Notes: generated by a model not told the origin, from the letters alone. Shown: positions 44,084 through 52,795, numbered from the stretch's first letter. The stretch: 64,000 nt of DNA from Variovorax sp. Root473 (GCF_001426505.1 NZ_LMEV01000017.1:1000690-1064689); one strand, 5' to 3'. Numbers and translations are program-made.

Positions 44084-44965
44084 CTAGCGTCTTGAAGGAA
44101 TTTGACCTGCCGCGCCGGCCGCCGGCACATGGCGCGGCGACGCGGCGCCCGTCTGCCGCCAGGCCTGCGGCGACAGGCCGGCCAGCGCGGAGAACTCGCG
44201 GCTCAGGTGTGCCTGGTCGCTGTAGCCGGCGGCGAACGCGATGTCGGCCCAGGCGCGCGCGGGATCGTCCGCGGCCAGCGCGAGCATCCGGTCGAAGCGC
44301 ATCACGCGGACGTACGCCTTGGGCGCGAGCCCGACCGCCGCGCGGAACAGCGCAATGAAGCGGCGGTGGCTGTAGCCGCTGCGCGCCACCAGTGTGGAGA
44401 TCGATGCGGGCGTCTCGCGGTGCATCTGGCCGAGCGAGGCGGCCACCGCCGGGTGCAGGCCGCGCGGGCTGGTGCGCGGCAGGGCGGCGGTGGCCAGGCG
44501 CCGGGTCAGCAAGGCCTCGAACAGGTCCAGTTGGCGGGCCGGATCGCCGGACGATGCGTGCAGCTGTTCGAGCGCATCGCCGGTCTGGCATTCGCCCCAC
44601 AGCGCGTCGAGCGGCGTGTGGCGGCCGCTCAGCGCGTCTTCGGGTGCGCCCAGCAGCAGGCGGGCGGCGCCGGGGTGCAGTTGCGCGCCGACCGAGTGCG
44701 TTGCGACGGACACATCGCGCAGGTAGAACGCGGCGCGCGCACCACCGACGATCGCGTAGCCGACCGTGTGTCCGCGCAGGTCGCGTGTGCCGTCGAAGAG
44801 CCGCAGCGGCGGTCCGGAAAGCCGGAACACCAGGTGCATGCCGCCCGTGGGCAGCACGTGCTCGCGCGCGCCGGTGCGTGTCTGGCGTTCGCCCTCGGGC
44901 GCCGAGGCCCACAGCAGCCGCAGGAAGGGCCGCAAATGAGGGGACGGGGGCCGCGTCAGCTGCAT
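44084..44965 (-). CDS. AraC-family transcriptional regulator
   Basis: This 293-residue protein has a C-terminal double helix-turn-helix (about residues 180-275). It starts near SISTLVARSGYSHRRFIALFRAAVG, and the second helix pair WADIAFAAGYSDQAHLSREFSALAG is a classic AraC signature. The N-terminal half resembles the cupin-like sensing part of regulators of the DUF6597 type. The start at 44965 (MQLTRPPSPHLRPFL) is preferred over longer frames. It may control the downstream VOC gene; no operator is evident. Confidence 0.85.
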   Translation of the reverse strand: MQLTRPPSPHLRPFLRLLWASAPEGERQTRTGAREHVLPTGGMHLVFRLSGPPLRLFDGTRDLRGHTVGYAIVGGARAAFYLRDVSVATHSVGAQLHPGAARLLLGAPEDALSGRHTPLDALWGECQTGDALEQLHASSGDPARQLDLFEALLTRRLATAALPRTSPRGLHPAVAASLGQMHRETPASISTLVARSGYSHRRFIALFRAAVGLAPKAYVRVMRFDRMLALAADDPARAWADIAFAAGYSDQAHLSREFSALAGLSPQAWRQTGAASPRHVPAAGAAGQIPSRR

Positions 44966-45044
44966 GGCGCGACGGGCCCCGGAAAGGGCGGGCGGGTGAC
45001 CATCGGCGCATTGTGCGCTGAGGGGCCCGCTTCGCCCGGGCTGC

Positions 45045-45800
45045 TTACTTGCTCGTTGCGAGGCGCTTCTGGATGTTGGCCGCGCGGTCGCCGGAGGCCG
45101 GGTGCGAGCTGAGCATCGAGCTCTTGCCGCCATCGAGCTTGGCCAGCTTCTGGAACGCGGTGACGAGGCCTTCGCGCTTGAGCTTCTGCGTGGTCAGCAG
45201 GTCGAAGGCGTAGTTGTCCGAGTCGGTTTCCTGCGATTGCGAGAACTGCGCGTTGACCAGCTTCTCGGCGAAGTCGCCGATCTGCGAGGACGACAGCTGC
45301 GTGATCGCCGCGTTGCCGGTGGCGCCGGCGATGCCGCGTGCGGCCGAGACGGCGTAGGCGGTCTGCATGGCCTTCTTGCTGTGGCCCAGGGCGACGTGGC
45401 CGATCTCGTGGCCGATGATGCCGCGCAGCTCGTCGTCGTTCATGAGGTCCATGAGGCCGCTGTAGACACGGATGCAGCCGTTGCCCATGGCCCAGGCGTT
45501 CACGTCCTTCGTGAGGTAGACCTTGTAGCTGGCGGGCTGGCCGCCGATGGTCGTCGGCAGGCCCTGGCGCACGCGCTCCAGGCGCTTGCTGTAGGCATCG
45601 GCCACGGGTGCGACCTTGGAGCTCTTGTCGAGTTCGGCGCACGACTGGTTGGCCAGTGCCTGCACGTCGCCGTCGGTGAGCGACATGGCCTTGAAGGCGC
45701 TGCCACCCGCGCCCGCGAGCGCGTTGGAGTCCAGGTTCTTCAGGCCCCCGCAGGCGGACAGGGCCGCAGCGGCCGTGAGGGTGATGAGCAGATGACGCAT
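45045..45800 (-). CDS. M48-family metalloprotease lipoprotein (LoiP/YggG-like)
   Basis: This 251-residue protein has a lipoprotein signal with LSACGG (Cys17), an M48 zinc site HEIGH (His131, His135) and the third ligand region ETDSDNYAFDLL. The C-terminal SSHPASGDRAANI motif is typical of YggG/LoiP. Such proteases act on misfolded envelope proteins. A G/A-rich GGAGGA ribosome binding site precedes the ATG. It is divergent from the cystathionine lyase gene. Confidence 0.93.
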   Translation of the reverse strand: MRHLLITLTAAAALSACGGLKNLDSNALAGAGGSAFKAMSLTDGDVQALANQSCAELDKSSKVAPVADAYSKRLERVRQGLPTTIGGQPASYKVYLTKDVNAWAMGNGCIRVYSGLMDLMNDDELRGIIGHEIGHVALGHSKKAMQTAYAVSAARGIAGATGNAAITQLSSSQIGDFAEKLVNAQFSQSQETDSDNYAFDLLTTQKLKREGLVTAFQKLAKLDGGKSSMLSSHPASGDRAANIQKRLATSK

Positions 45801-45934
45801 CGAGAAAATCCTCCCATTATTTTCGGAGGGGCAACTCTATCCGCAACGCCGCACCGGTCCGGCCAATGCCGTCGATATCGCGCTGAGAACGTCACGGCCG
45901 TCGAGGGTTCCTCGCGGGGCGCTAGCATCTGCAC

Positions 45935-47128
45935 ATGAGCAAGCCCTCCACGACCCTGATCCACCATCCCTACACGCCGCCGGCCACCTTCGCCGCGCCG
46001 CAGCCCGGCGTGTTCAAGGCCTCGACCGTGTTCTTCGCCGACGTCGCCGCCATGCGCGCACGCGACTGGAAGACCAAGGCCGGCTACACCTACGGCCTGC
46101 ACGGCACGCCCACCACCTTCACGCTCGAGGAGCGCCTGGCCACCCTCGAAGGCGGCACCGAATGCCTGCTCGTGCCGAGTGGGCTGGCCGCGATCTCGCT
46201 GGTCTCGTTCGCGTTCCTGAAAACCGGCGACGAGGTGCTCATTCCGGACAACGCCTACGGCCCCAACAAGGCACTGGCCACCGGCGAGCTCGCGAACTTC
46301 GGCATCACGCACCGCCTGTATGACGCAATGAATCCGTCCGACCTGGAAGCCAAGCTCTCGCACCGCACGCGGCTGGTGTGGCTCGAAGCGGCCGGCTCGG
46401 TGACGATGGAATTCCCCAACCTCCCGGCGCTCGCCGAGGTCTGCCGCGAGCGCGGCGTGATGACCGCGCTGGACAACACCTGGGGCGCGGGCCTGGCGTT
46501 TGCGCCTTTCGATTTCAACGGCACGGGGCAGGGCGTCGACGTGTCGGTGCACGCGCTCACCAAGTACCCCAGCGGCGGCGGCGACGTGCTCATGGGCAGC
46601 GTCGTCACGCGCGACGAGCGCCTGCACCGCGCGCTCAAGCTCACCCACATGCGCATGGGCTTTGGCATCGGCGTGGGCGATGCGGAAACGCTGCTGCGCT
46701 CGCTGCCCAGCATGGCGCTGCGCTACGCCGCGCACGACCGCGCAGCGCGCGAGCTGGCCGGCTGGCTCAACGGCTGCGAAGAGATCGCGCAAGTGCTGCA
46801 TCCTGCGCTCGAGGATTCGCCGGGCCACGCCAACTGGCGCGTGCTGTGCGGCGCCACCGACCTCGCCGCGGGCCTGTTCTCGGTGGTGTTCGACGAGCGC
46901 TTCAGCACCGAGCAGGTCGACCGCTTCTGCGACAGCCTGAAGCTCTTCCGCCTCGGCTATTCGTGGGGCGGCCCGATCAGCCTCGTCGTGCCCTACGACA
47001 TCGGCTTGATGCGCGACGCCAGCGTCGCCCGCTGGCCGTACAAGGGCACGCTGGTTCGCTTTTCGGTCGGCCTGGAAGACGTGGACGACCTGCGTGCCGA
47101 CCTGCAACAGGCATTGCTGCAGATGTAA
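45935..47128 (+). CDS. metC: Cystathionine beta-lyase (PLP, Cys/Met metabolism family)
   Basis: This 397-residue PLP enzyme has the Schiff-base lysine Lys210 in HALTKYPSGGGD and the family segments YGLHGTPTTFTLEERLATLEGG and VPSGLAAISLV. The distinctive LDNTWGAGLAF and SWGGPISLVVP patterns place it with proteobacterial MetC rather than MetB. It splits cystathionine to homocysteine. The TAGCAT box 7-12 bases before the ATG and the absence of a ribosome binding site suggest a leaderless transcript. Confidence 0.9.
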   Translation: MSKPSTTLIHHPYTPPATFAAPQPGVFKASTVFFADVAAMRARDWKTKAGYTYGLHGTPTTFTLEERLATLEGGTECLLVPSGLAAISLVSFAFLKTGDEVLIPDNAYGPNKALATGELANFGITHRLYDAMNPSDLEAKLSHRTRLVWLEAAGSVTMEFPNLPALAEVCRERGVMTALDNTWGAGLAFAPFDFNGTGQGVDVSVHALTKYPSGGGDVLMGSVVTRDERLHRALKLTHMRMGFGIGVGDAETLLRSLPSMALRYAAHDRAARELAGWLNGCEEIAQVLHPALEDSPGHANWRVLCGATDLAAGLFSVVFDERFSTEQVDRFCDSLKLFRLGYSWGGPISLVVPYDIGLMRDASVARWPYKGTLVRFSVGLEDVDDLRADLQQALLQM

Positions 47129-47232
47129 GCAAAGCGCTTGGCCCGGGCCGCCACCGGGCTGGGGGTGCACCGTTATCGCTTACAGTAGGCCGAATCGCAG
47201 TCACCCTGACTGCCTCGCCTGAAGGAAAAGCA

Positions 47233-47436
47233 GTGGCAACACCCAATTACGGCTACGAGAAGCGCCAGAAAGAGCTGGCCAAGAAGAAGAAGAAGGAAGA
47301 AAAGCTCCGGGAGAAGGCGAACCGCAAGCTCAGCCCGAGCAGCGACGGGCTGGCGCCCGGAGATCCGGAAACCGACGTGGCATCGCTCGAACGCGATCCC
47401 CCCACGGTGCCCGAGTTGCCGACCAAGAACGGGTGA
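47233..47436 (+). CDS. Small basic/charged protein of unknown function
   Basis: This 67-residue protein begins MATPNYGYEKRQKELAKK and continues with a lysine-rich helix, then a Pro/Asp/Glu tail ending TVPELPTKNG. The GTG start follows a strong GAAGGAAAA ribosome binding site, and the gene is followed by a terminator, both signs of a real gene. No known domain is recognised. Such short Lys-rich proteins are common in Comamonadaceae; a nucleic-acid-binding role is possible but unproven. Confidence 0.75.
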   Translation: MATPNYGYEKRQKELAKKKKKEEKLREKANRKLSPSSDGLAPGDPETDVASLERDPPTVPELPTKNG

Positions 47437-47465
47437 TTGCCCGTTTCCCGTACCCCCGGACATGG

Positions 47466-47502
47466 AAAAGCCGCAGCAGGCGCAGGCCTGCTGCGGCTTT
47501 TT
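47466..47502. terminator. Bidirectional Rho-independent terminator
   Basis: AAAAGCCGCAGCAGG pairs with CCTGCTGCGGCTTTT around a six-base loop, with five T on the plus side and four A on the other. It serves the small basic gene and the convergent esterase gene. Confidence 0.92.
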
Positions 47503-47523
47503 CTTTGGTTGCGCGAGGGCGCG

Positions 47524-48180
47524 TTATTTCGGCAGCAGCTTGCGCAGCTGCGGCCAGACGTTGTCCAGGATCTGCGGCTGTGCCGCGGCGGTCGGGTGGA
47601 TGCGGTCGGACTGGAACAGCGTCATGGCGTCGGGCGCATCGGCCACGCCCTTGAGCAGGAATGGCACCAGCGCCGACTTGGTCGTGCCCGCCACCTTCGC
47701 GAACACCGCCTCGAAGCGCCGCGTGTAGTCGCCGCCGTAGTTCGGCGGCACCTGGATGCCGACGATCAGCACCCGGGCGCCCGCGGCCTGCGCGGCCTTG
47801 GTGATCTGCAGCAGGTTGTCTTCGGTGTTCGACAGCGGCAGCCCGCGCAGGGCGTCGTTGGCGCCCAGCTCCAGCACCACGTGGCTGGGCTTGTGCTGCG
47901 CCAGCAGGGCGGGGAAGCGGGCGCGCCCGCCGGAGCTGGTGTCTCCGCTGATGCTGGCGTTGACCACCGAGGCCGCGATCTTCTGCTGCGCAAGCCTTTT
48001 TTCCAGCAAGGGTACCCAGCCTTCGCCGCGCTTGAGGCCGTACTCTGCGCTCAGCGAATCACCGAGCACGAGGATCACCGGTTTGCCGGCCGGCGCCGCC
48101 TGTGCCTGAGCCGCAGCATTCGTCCATGCCCCCGCGCTGCCGAGCGCGGCGGTGGTCAAGATAAAGTCACGTCGATTCAA
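47524..48180 (-). CDS. tesA: TesA-like GDSL arylesterase/lysophospholipase, exported
   Basis: This 218-residue SGNH hydrolase has block I GDSLSAEYG (nucleophile Ser), block III GANDALRG and block V DRIHPTAAAQ. The N-terminus LNRRDFILTTAALGSAGAW contains a twin-arginine pattern followed by a hydrophobic stretch and an AQA cleavage site, so export is likely by Tat. A TTG at 48180 is the only reasonable start, after an AAAGG ribosome binding site. It is divergent from an ABC ATPase gene, the same arrangement as tesA-ybbA in E. coli. Confidence 0.9.
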   Translation of the reverse strand: MNRRDFILTTAALGSAGAWTNAAAQAQAAPAGKPVILVLGDSLSAEYGLKRGEGWVPLLEKRLAQQKIAASVVNASISGDTSSGGRARFPALLAQHKPSHVVLELGANDALRGLPLSNTEDNLLQITKAAQAAGARVLIVGIQVPPNYGGDYTRRFEAVFAKVAGTTKSALVPFLLKGVADAPDAMTLFQSDRIHPTAAAQPQILDNVWPQLRKLLPK

Positions 48181-48195
48181 AACGAAAAGCCTTTC

Positions 48196-48960
48196 ATGTC
48201 CCAACCCCCGTCTGATGCCATTGTCGCCGTCGAGCATGTCTTCAAGTCCGTCACCGACTCGGCCGGCACGCTGGACATTCTGCAGGACATCCATTTCACC
48301 CTGGGCGCGCGGGAAACCGCTGCCATCGTCGGCGCCTCGGGCTCCGGCAAGAGCACCTTGCTGTCGATCATCGCGGGGCTGGACACGCCCACGCGCGGGA
48401 CCGTGAAGCTCGCGGGCGACGACATCTTCGCCATCGACGAGGACGAGCGCGCCGCGCTGCGCGCGCAGCGCGTGGGCTTCGTGTTCCAGAGCTTCCAGCT
48501 GCTGGGCAACCTGAGCGCGCTCGAGAACGTCATGCTGCCGCTGGAGCTGGCCAACCGCAAGGACGCGCGCAAGGCCGCCACCGAGATGCTGGGCCGCGTC
48601 GGGCTGGGCCAGCGCCTGGGCCACTACCCCAAGGTGCTGTCGGGCGGCGAACAGCAGCGCGTGGCGCTGGCGCGGGCCTTCGTGGTGCAGCCGGCCCTGC
48701 TGCTGGCCGACGAGCCCACCGGCAGCCTCGACTTCGCCACCGGCGAGCAGGTCATGAAACTCATGTTCGACCTGAACCGCGAACTGGGGACCACGCTGGT
48801 GCTGGTCACGCACGACCGCAGCATCGCCTCGCAGTGCGAGCGGCGCATCACCATCGAGGCCGGGCGCGTGGCGCTCAACGAAAAACGCCCGAATCGACCG
48901 TCGCCCAGGCCGCCTGAGCCCGTAGAAAGACAGCGCCCGGCTCCCGCGGCGCTCCCCTGA
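48196..48960 (+). CDS. ABC transporter ATP-binding protein, YbbA/LolD type
   Basis: This 254-residue ATPase has Walker A GASGSGKST, a VFQSFQLLGNLSALENVMLPLEL Q-loop region, signature LSGGEQQRVALARAF and Walker B LLLADEPTGSLD. The pattern is that of the MacB/LolD/YbbA group. In E. coli ybbA is followed by the large permease ybbP; here the next gene is a small unrelated membrane protein, so no permease is linked. A Pro/Arg-rich C-terminal tail (about 25 residues) is unusual for the group. Confidence 0.92.
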   Translation: MSQPPSDAIVAVEHVFKSVTDSAGTLDILQDIHFTLGARETAAIVGASGSGKSTLLSIIAGLDTPTRGTVKLAGDDIFAIDEDERAALRAQRVGFVFQSFQLLGNLSALENVMLPLELANRKDARKAATEMLGRVGLGQRLGHYPKVLSGGEQQRVALARAFVVQPALLLADEPTGSLDFATGEQVMKLMFDLNRELGTTLVLVTHDRSIASQCERRITIEAGRVALNEKRPNRPSPRPPEPVERQRPAPAALP

Positions 48961-48975
48961 ACACGAGGAGAGTTC

Positions 48976-49497
48976 ATGACCCAGCTTCCCCCCGAAGCCA
49001 TCGCCGCCCTGGAGCGCGGCAACCTGATCGAGGCCATCAAGATCGTGCGCGAGCGTACCGGCATGGACCTCAAGTCGTCCAAGGAGGCCGTCGAGCGCTA
49101 TGCAAACAGTGGCGCGCTCGCCGCAGGCGCGCCAGCCGACTGGCAGGAAGGCGACTGGGGCCGGGGCGAGGCTGCAGGCGAGACCGGCAGCGGCATGCAG
49201 GGCAACGGCCCCGCCGCGGTGCCGGCCGCCGCGCTCGCGGCCCTGGCGCGGGGCCAGAAGGTCGAGGCCGTGCGCCTCACGCGCGAGGCGACCGGGCTGG
49301 GCCTGGCCGAGGCCAAGCAGCTGGTCGAGGCGCACCAGAACCCCGCCGCTGGCGACTTCGGGCATCTGCCGTCGAGCCCGGCGGCGAACCCGATGGCCGA
49401 GCCGGGCCGCGTGACGGGCGGCGGCTTCAAGTGGCTGCCGGTGATCGTCGTGCTGCTGATCGCAGCGGCGGCGTGGTCGTATTTCAAGGGCGCCTGA
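48976..49497 (+). CDS. Tail-anchored protein with two ribosomal L7/L12-CTD-like motifs
   Basis: This 173-residue protein contains two helical repeats that look like the L7/L12 C-terminal fold: EAIKIVRERTGMDLKSSKEA (near residues 19-38) and KVEAVRLTREATGLGLAEAK (near 95-114). They are joined by a Gly/Ala-rich linker. A single transmembrane helix (WLPVIVVLLIAAAAWSYF) sits at the extreme C-terminus, so the protein should be tail-anchored with repeats in the cytosol. It lies 15 bases after the ABC ATPase gene and four before the next gene. Function unknown. Confidence 0.8.
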   Translation: MTQLPPEAIAALERGNLIEAIKIVRERTGMDLKSSKEAVERYANSGALAAGAPADWQEGDWGRGEAAGETGSGMQGNGPAAVPAAALAALARGQKVEAVRLTREATGLGLAEAKQLVEAHQNPAAGDFGHLPSSPAANPMAEPGRVTGGGFKWLPVIVVLLIAAAAWSYFKGA

Positions 49498-49501
49498 GGC
49501 C

Positions 49502-50488
49502 GTGATCGTTCCCCAGTTCTGGGCCGAAGGCCGCATCCAGGAGCGTGTGGCCGGCCGGCAGGTCACGGTGCGCCGCTTTGGCTGGTCGGACGACAGCCCG
49601 CTGGCCGCGCAGGCCCATGCCGACCAGCGCACCCGCGAGGCGTTCGACCGCATCGTCAGCGGGGAAAAGCTCGAACGCCGCGAGCGCAAGCTGGCCTACA
49701 ACGGCGCCAACGGCATGCCGATCCGCGAAGAGATCGTCGAACGCCAGGGCGACAGCGTCGTCACCCGAAACGGCTACGGCGCGCGCTGCCTCAACACGCC
49801 CGACGTGCTGTTCGTGGACGTCGACTTCGAGAGCCAAGGCTTACGCGGCGGCGCACGCGGGCTGACGGTGATCGGCGCGGCGTTCATCGGCGCGCTGGTC
49901 GCGGGCTATGCCATGCGCTCGGCGATGGCCGGCGTGGCCGCCTTCATGCTGGTGGCGGCCTTCGGCTTCTGGCGCGCCCACAAAGAGGGGCTGCCCGCGG
50001 TCGAGGACAAGAGCGATCCGCTGGTGGGCGCGCGGGCGCGTGTCGAACGCTTCATTCACCAACATCCTGACTGGCACCTGCGCCTGTACCGCACGCCGGC
50101 CGGCCTGCGCGTGCTGGCCATGCACGACGTCTTCGCACCGTCCGACGCCGCCGTGACCGACGCGTTCCAGACGCTGGGCGCCGACAAGGTCTACGCGCGC
50201 ATGTGCCGCAACCAGAACTGCTTTCGCGCCCGCCTGAGCGCCAAGCCCTGGCGCGTGGGCATCGGCGAGCACCTGCGGCCGCGCCCGGGCGTGTGGCCGG
50301 TGTCGCCCGACCGGCTGCCCGCGCGCGACGCCTGGGTGGCGCGCTACGAAAAGGTCGCCCAGGGGTATGCCGCCTGCCAGTACCTGGGCAGCGTGGGCAA
50401 CACGCTGAAGGTGCACATGAACGCGCTGGTGGTGCAGGAACTGCACGACGAACGCACCCGCGCGAACAGCGGATTGCCGCTGGCGTGA
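49502..50488 (+). CDS. Membrane protein of unknown function
   Basis: This 328-residue protein has three parts. There is a soluble N-terminal half (1-118), two closely spaced transmembrane helices (about 120-157), and a C-terminal domain with many aromatic and basic residues (HPDWHLRLYRTPAGLRVLAM, then MCRNQNCFRARL). The C-terminal Cys235/Cys240 pair is C-x4-C. I do not recognise a family. The GTG start is four bases after the tail-anchored gene, so the two are probably made together, possibly with the ABC ATPase upstream. Confidence 0.75.
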   Translation: MIVPQFWAEGRIQERVAGRQVTVRRFGWSDDSPLAAQAHADQRTREAFDRIVSGEKLERRERKLAYNGANGMPIREEIVERQGDSVVTRNGYGARCLNTPDVLFVDVDFESQGLRGGARGLTVIGAAFIGALVAGYAMRSAMAGVAAFMLVAAFGFWRAHKEGLPAVEDKSDPLVGARARVERFIHQHPDWHLRLYRTPAGLRVLAMHDVFAPSDAAVTDAFQTLGADKVYARMCRNQNCFRARLSAKPWRVGIGEHLRPRPGVWPVSPDRLPARDAWVARYEKVAQGYAACQYLGSVGNTLKVHMNALVVQELHDERTRANSGLPLA

Positions 50489-50521
50489 AGGCAAGGGCGC
50501 CGCGCCCTCGATAATCGGGGA

Positions 50522-51268
50522 ATGTCTTCCCCTAAAGTGATCTTCGGCTTCCATGCCGTGGGCGTGCGCATCAAGACCGCGCCGAAATCGGTGCTCGAAG
50601 TGATGTTCGACGCCAGCCGGCGCGATGCGCGCATGAAACAGTTCATTGCGCGTGCGCAAGAAGCCGGCGTGCGGCTGGTCGAGGCCGACGGCCTGCGGCT
50701 GTCCAAGCTCAGCGGCAGCCACGGCCACCAGGGCGTGGTCGCGCGGGTGGAGCCCGCCGCGCAGATCCATTCGCTCGACGAACTGCTCGAAGGTCTCGAA
50801 GAAGCCGGCACCGTGCCGCTGCTGCTGGTGCTCGACGGCGTGACCGACCCGCACAACCTTGGCGCCTGCCTGCGCGTGGCTGACGGCGCCGGTGCCCACG
50901 CGGTGATCGCGCCGAAGGACCATGCGGCCGGCATCAACGCCACGGTGGCCAAGGTGGCGAGCGGCGCGGCCGAGACGATGCCGTACTTCATGGTGACCAA
51001 CCTGGCACGCACCCTGAACGAACTCAAGGAGCGCGACATCTGGTGCGTGGGCACCAGCGACGACGCGCCGGGCACCATCTACCAGAGCGACTTCAAGCGT
51101 CCGCTGGCACTGGTGCTGGGCGCCGAGGGCGAGGGCATGCGCCAGCTCACGCGCAAGACCTGCGACGAGCTGGTGAGCATTCCCATGGCCGGCGCGGTCG
51201 AGAGCCTGAACGTGTCGGTGGCCAGCGGCGTGTGCCTCTACGAGGCCCTGCGCCAGCGCACGGCCTGA
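50522..51268 (+). CDS. rlmB: 23S rRNA (guanosine-2251-2'-O)-methyltransferase RlmB
   Basis: This 248-residue SpoU-family methyltransferase has the N-terminal substrate-binding domain (IFGFHAVGVRIK) and a SPOUT domain. The three motifs are visible: VLDGVTDPHNLGACLR, LVLGAEGEGMR and IPMAGAVESLNVSVA, which build the deep trefoil knot and bind SAM. It methylates G2251 of 23S rRNA. It is the last gene of the co-directional run starting at 48196. Confidence 0.96.
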   Translation: MSSPKVIFGFHAVGVRIKTAPKSVLEVMFDASRRDARMKQFIARAQEAGVRLVEADGLRLSKLSGSHGHQGVVARVEPAAQIHSLDELLEGLEEAGTVPLLLVLDGVTDPHNLGACLRVADGAGAHAVIAPKDHAAGINATVAKVASGAAETMPYFMVTNLARTLNELKERDIWCVGTSDDAPGTIYQSDFKRPLALVLGAEGEGMRQLTRKTCDELVSIPMAGAVESLNVSVASGVCLYEALRQRTA

Positions 51269-51285
51269 TCGAGGCCGTCGGGGCC

Positions 51286-52512
51286 TCAGCGCCCCTTGCG
51301 GTGGAAGTACACCAGTTCTGCTGCGCGCCGCATCGGCGCCGTGCCGAGCAGGCGATTGAACATCCAGTCGCTCTGGAAGTGATCGAAACCCCAGCGCAGC
51401 AGTCGCTTCGCCAGAAAGCGCGGGTAGCCGCGCACGAACCATGTGGCAGGGTCGTCCGCTTCGCCCCGCACGAAGCGCGCCACGGCCTCGCCGGCGCGCT
51501 CGCCGTGCTGCAGTGCCGTGTGGATGCCGCCGGCCGTCACAGGCGACACCATGCCGGCCGCATCGCCCACCAGCAAGGCCCGTTCGCGGGCCACCACCGG
51601 CAGCACGCCGCCGCAGGGGATCATCCCGGCGCGCACGGCGACCGGTGGCGCTTCGCCGGGTAACACCACGGGAGCGATCTTGCGCAGCAGCGGGTCGAGC
51701 CGCAGCGCGCCCGCGTCGTGGCGCCCCATGCGCCGTGCCAGCCCGATCTGGCTCACGCCGACGCCGTCGAGTGCCCAGCCGATGTAGCCCGGAGCGAGTC
51801 GGCGATCGATGAAGCAATGCAGCAGGTCGGGTGCCATGCGCGCGCCCTGGTACTCGTGCTCCACGCCGTAGAGAAAGCGCGTGTTGCGCGACAGGCCCAG
51901 CGCCTTGGCGACGCGCGAGTGCGGGCCGTCGGCGCCGACGAGGTAGGTCGCGCGGATGCACGGACCCTGCGCCACCGGCACCTCCCAGCGGCCGTTCGCC
52001 CATAGCGCCTGCTCGAACAGCGTGCCCAGGCGCACCTCGACGCCGCAGGCCCGGGTGGAGTCCACCATCCAGTCGAGCAGGGCAGGTGCGTCGGTGGCCC
52101 AGAACCAGTAGCCCGGCGCGTGCAGGTCGACGTGGTGCATGTCGGGTGCGTAGAGCCGCACACCCTCGATGCGGCGCACCAGCGCGGGCGGCACTTCGGC
52201 CAGCCAGGGCACGCTGTCGACCGCGTCCTTGACGATGATCCCGGTGGTGTGCAGCTTGGTCCCGGCGGCGGCCTTCTTCTCGAGCACCATCACGCTGAGC
52301 CCGGCCTTGGCGGCGGCGCGTGCGCAGGCCAGCCCCGCGAAGCTCGCGCCGATGACGAGCAGGTCGACCTGGGTGCTGGCCGGACCGGTGTCGGTCACCA
52401 AAGCCGGTGCGGGGCAGGGCGTGACCGGCGATGCAGGGGAGCTCGGGGAACGTGGGGTGAGGAGACTGAAAGAAGAAGCGGAAGAGGCGGAAGAGGCGAA
52501 AGAGGCGTGCAT
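51286..52512 (-). CDS. FAD-dependent oxidoreductase, geranylgeranyl-reductase-like
   Basis: This protein has a Rossmann FAD motif VIGASFAGLACARAAAKAG (the second Gly of GxGxxG is Ser), the middle GADGPHSRVAKALG and the C-terminal LLVGDAAGMVSPVTAGGI of the PHBH-type group. The substrate is unknown. The start is unclear: ATG at 52512 and GTG at 52536 both add a Ser/Ala/Pro-rich N-terminus of about 50 residues coded partly by a 9-bp repeat, while GTG at 52398 would begin just before the Rossmann fold. With the start given the protein is 408 residues. Confidence 0.8.
   Translation of the reverse strand: MHASFASSASSASSFSLLTPRSPSSPASPVTPCPAPALVTDTGPASTQVDLLVIGASFAGLACARAAAKAGLSVMVLEKKAAAGTKLHTTGIIVKDAVDSVPWLAEVPPALVRRIEGVRLYAPDMHHVDLHAPGYWFWATDAPALLDWMVDSTRACGVEVRLGTLFEQALWANGRWEVPVAQGPCIRATYLVGADGPHSRVAKALGLSRNTRFLYGVEHEYQGARMAPDLLHCFIDRRLAPGYIGWALDGVGVSQIGLARRMGRHDAGALRLDPLLRKIAPVVLPGEAPPVAVRAGMIPCGGVLPVVARERALLVGDAAGMVSPVTAGGIHTALQHGERAGEAVARFVRGEADDPATWFVRGYPRFLAKRLLRWGFDHFQSDWMFNRLLGTAPMRRAAELVYFHRKGR
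52472..52507. repeat. Four tandem 9-bp units at the 5' end of the flavoprotein gene
   Basis: Units GAAGAAGCG, GAAGAGGCG, GAAGAGGCG and AAAGAGGCG follow one another. On the gene strand they encode Ala-Ser-Ser-type triplets if the upstream start is used. Nine-base units keep the frame. Confidence 0.8.
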
Positions 52513-52531
52513 GGGCGGCTGACTTGCAATG

Positions 52532-52552
52532 CGCACCGCGGAGTGCGGTGCG
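52532..52552. promoter_or_regulatory. Perfect inverted repeat upstream of the flavoprotein gene
   Basis: CGCACCGC (52532-52539) and GCGGTGCG (52545-52552) form an 8-bp stem with a five-base loop, directly before the likely ATG. It could be an operator or an mRNA hairpin. Confidence 0.5.
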
Positions 52553-52624
52553 GCTGCGAAGTTAGCGACGCCATGTGCGCCCGGCGTGAAGCCTGTGTGA
52601 AGGGGTCATTCAGGCCGGGCAGGC

Positions 52625-52795
52625 TCAGGATGGGTCCTTGCTGCGCGTGCGTCCCACCGCACTGAAGATGCCGATGCCCAGCAGGATCAACGCACCGATG
52701 CCGATGTAGAGCGTGGGCACGCCGGCCACCGAGGCACCCCAGGCGACACCGCCCAGGAAGATCAGGAAACCGATCATGTAAAGCGCAAAAGACAT
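52625..52795 (-). CDS. Small two-helix membrane protein
   Basis: This 56-residue protein starts MSFALYMIGFLIFLGGVAWG and has two hydrophobic helices (about residues 3-20 and 26-45), ending in a polar, basic tail (VGRTRSKDPS). A strong GGAGGA ribosome binding site eight bases upstream of the ATG supports the gene and the start. Similar small proteins are frequent in Burkholderiales; no function is known. Confidence 0.8.
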   Translation of the reverse strand: MSFALYMIGFLIFLGGVAWGASVAGVPTLYIGIGALILLGIGIFSAVGRTRSKDPS

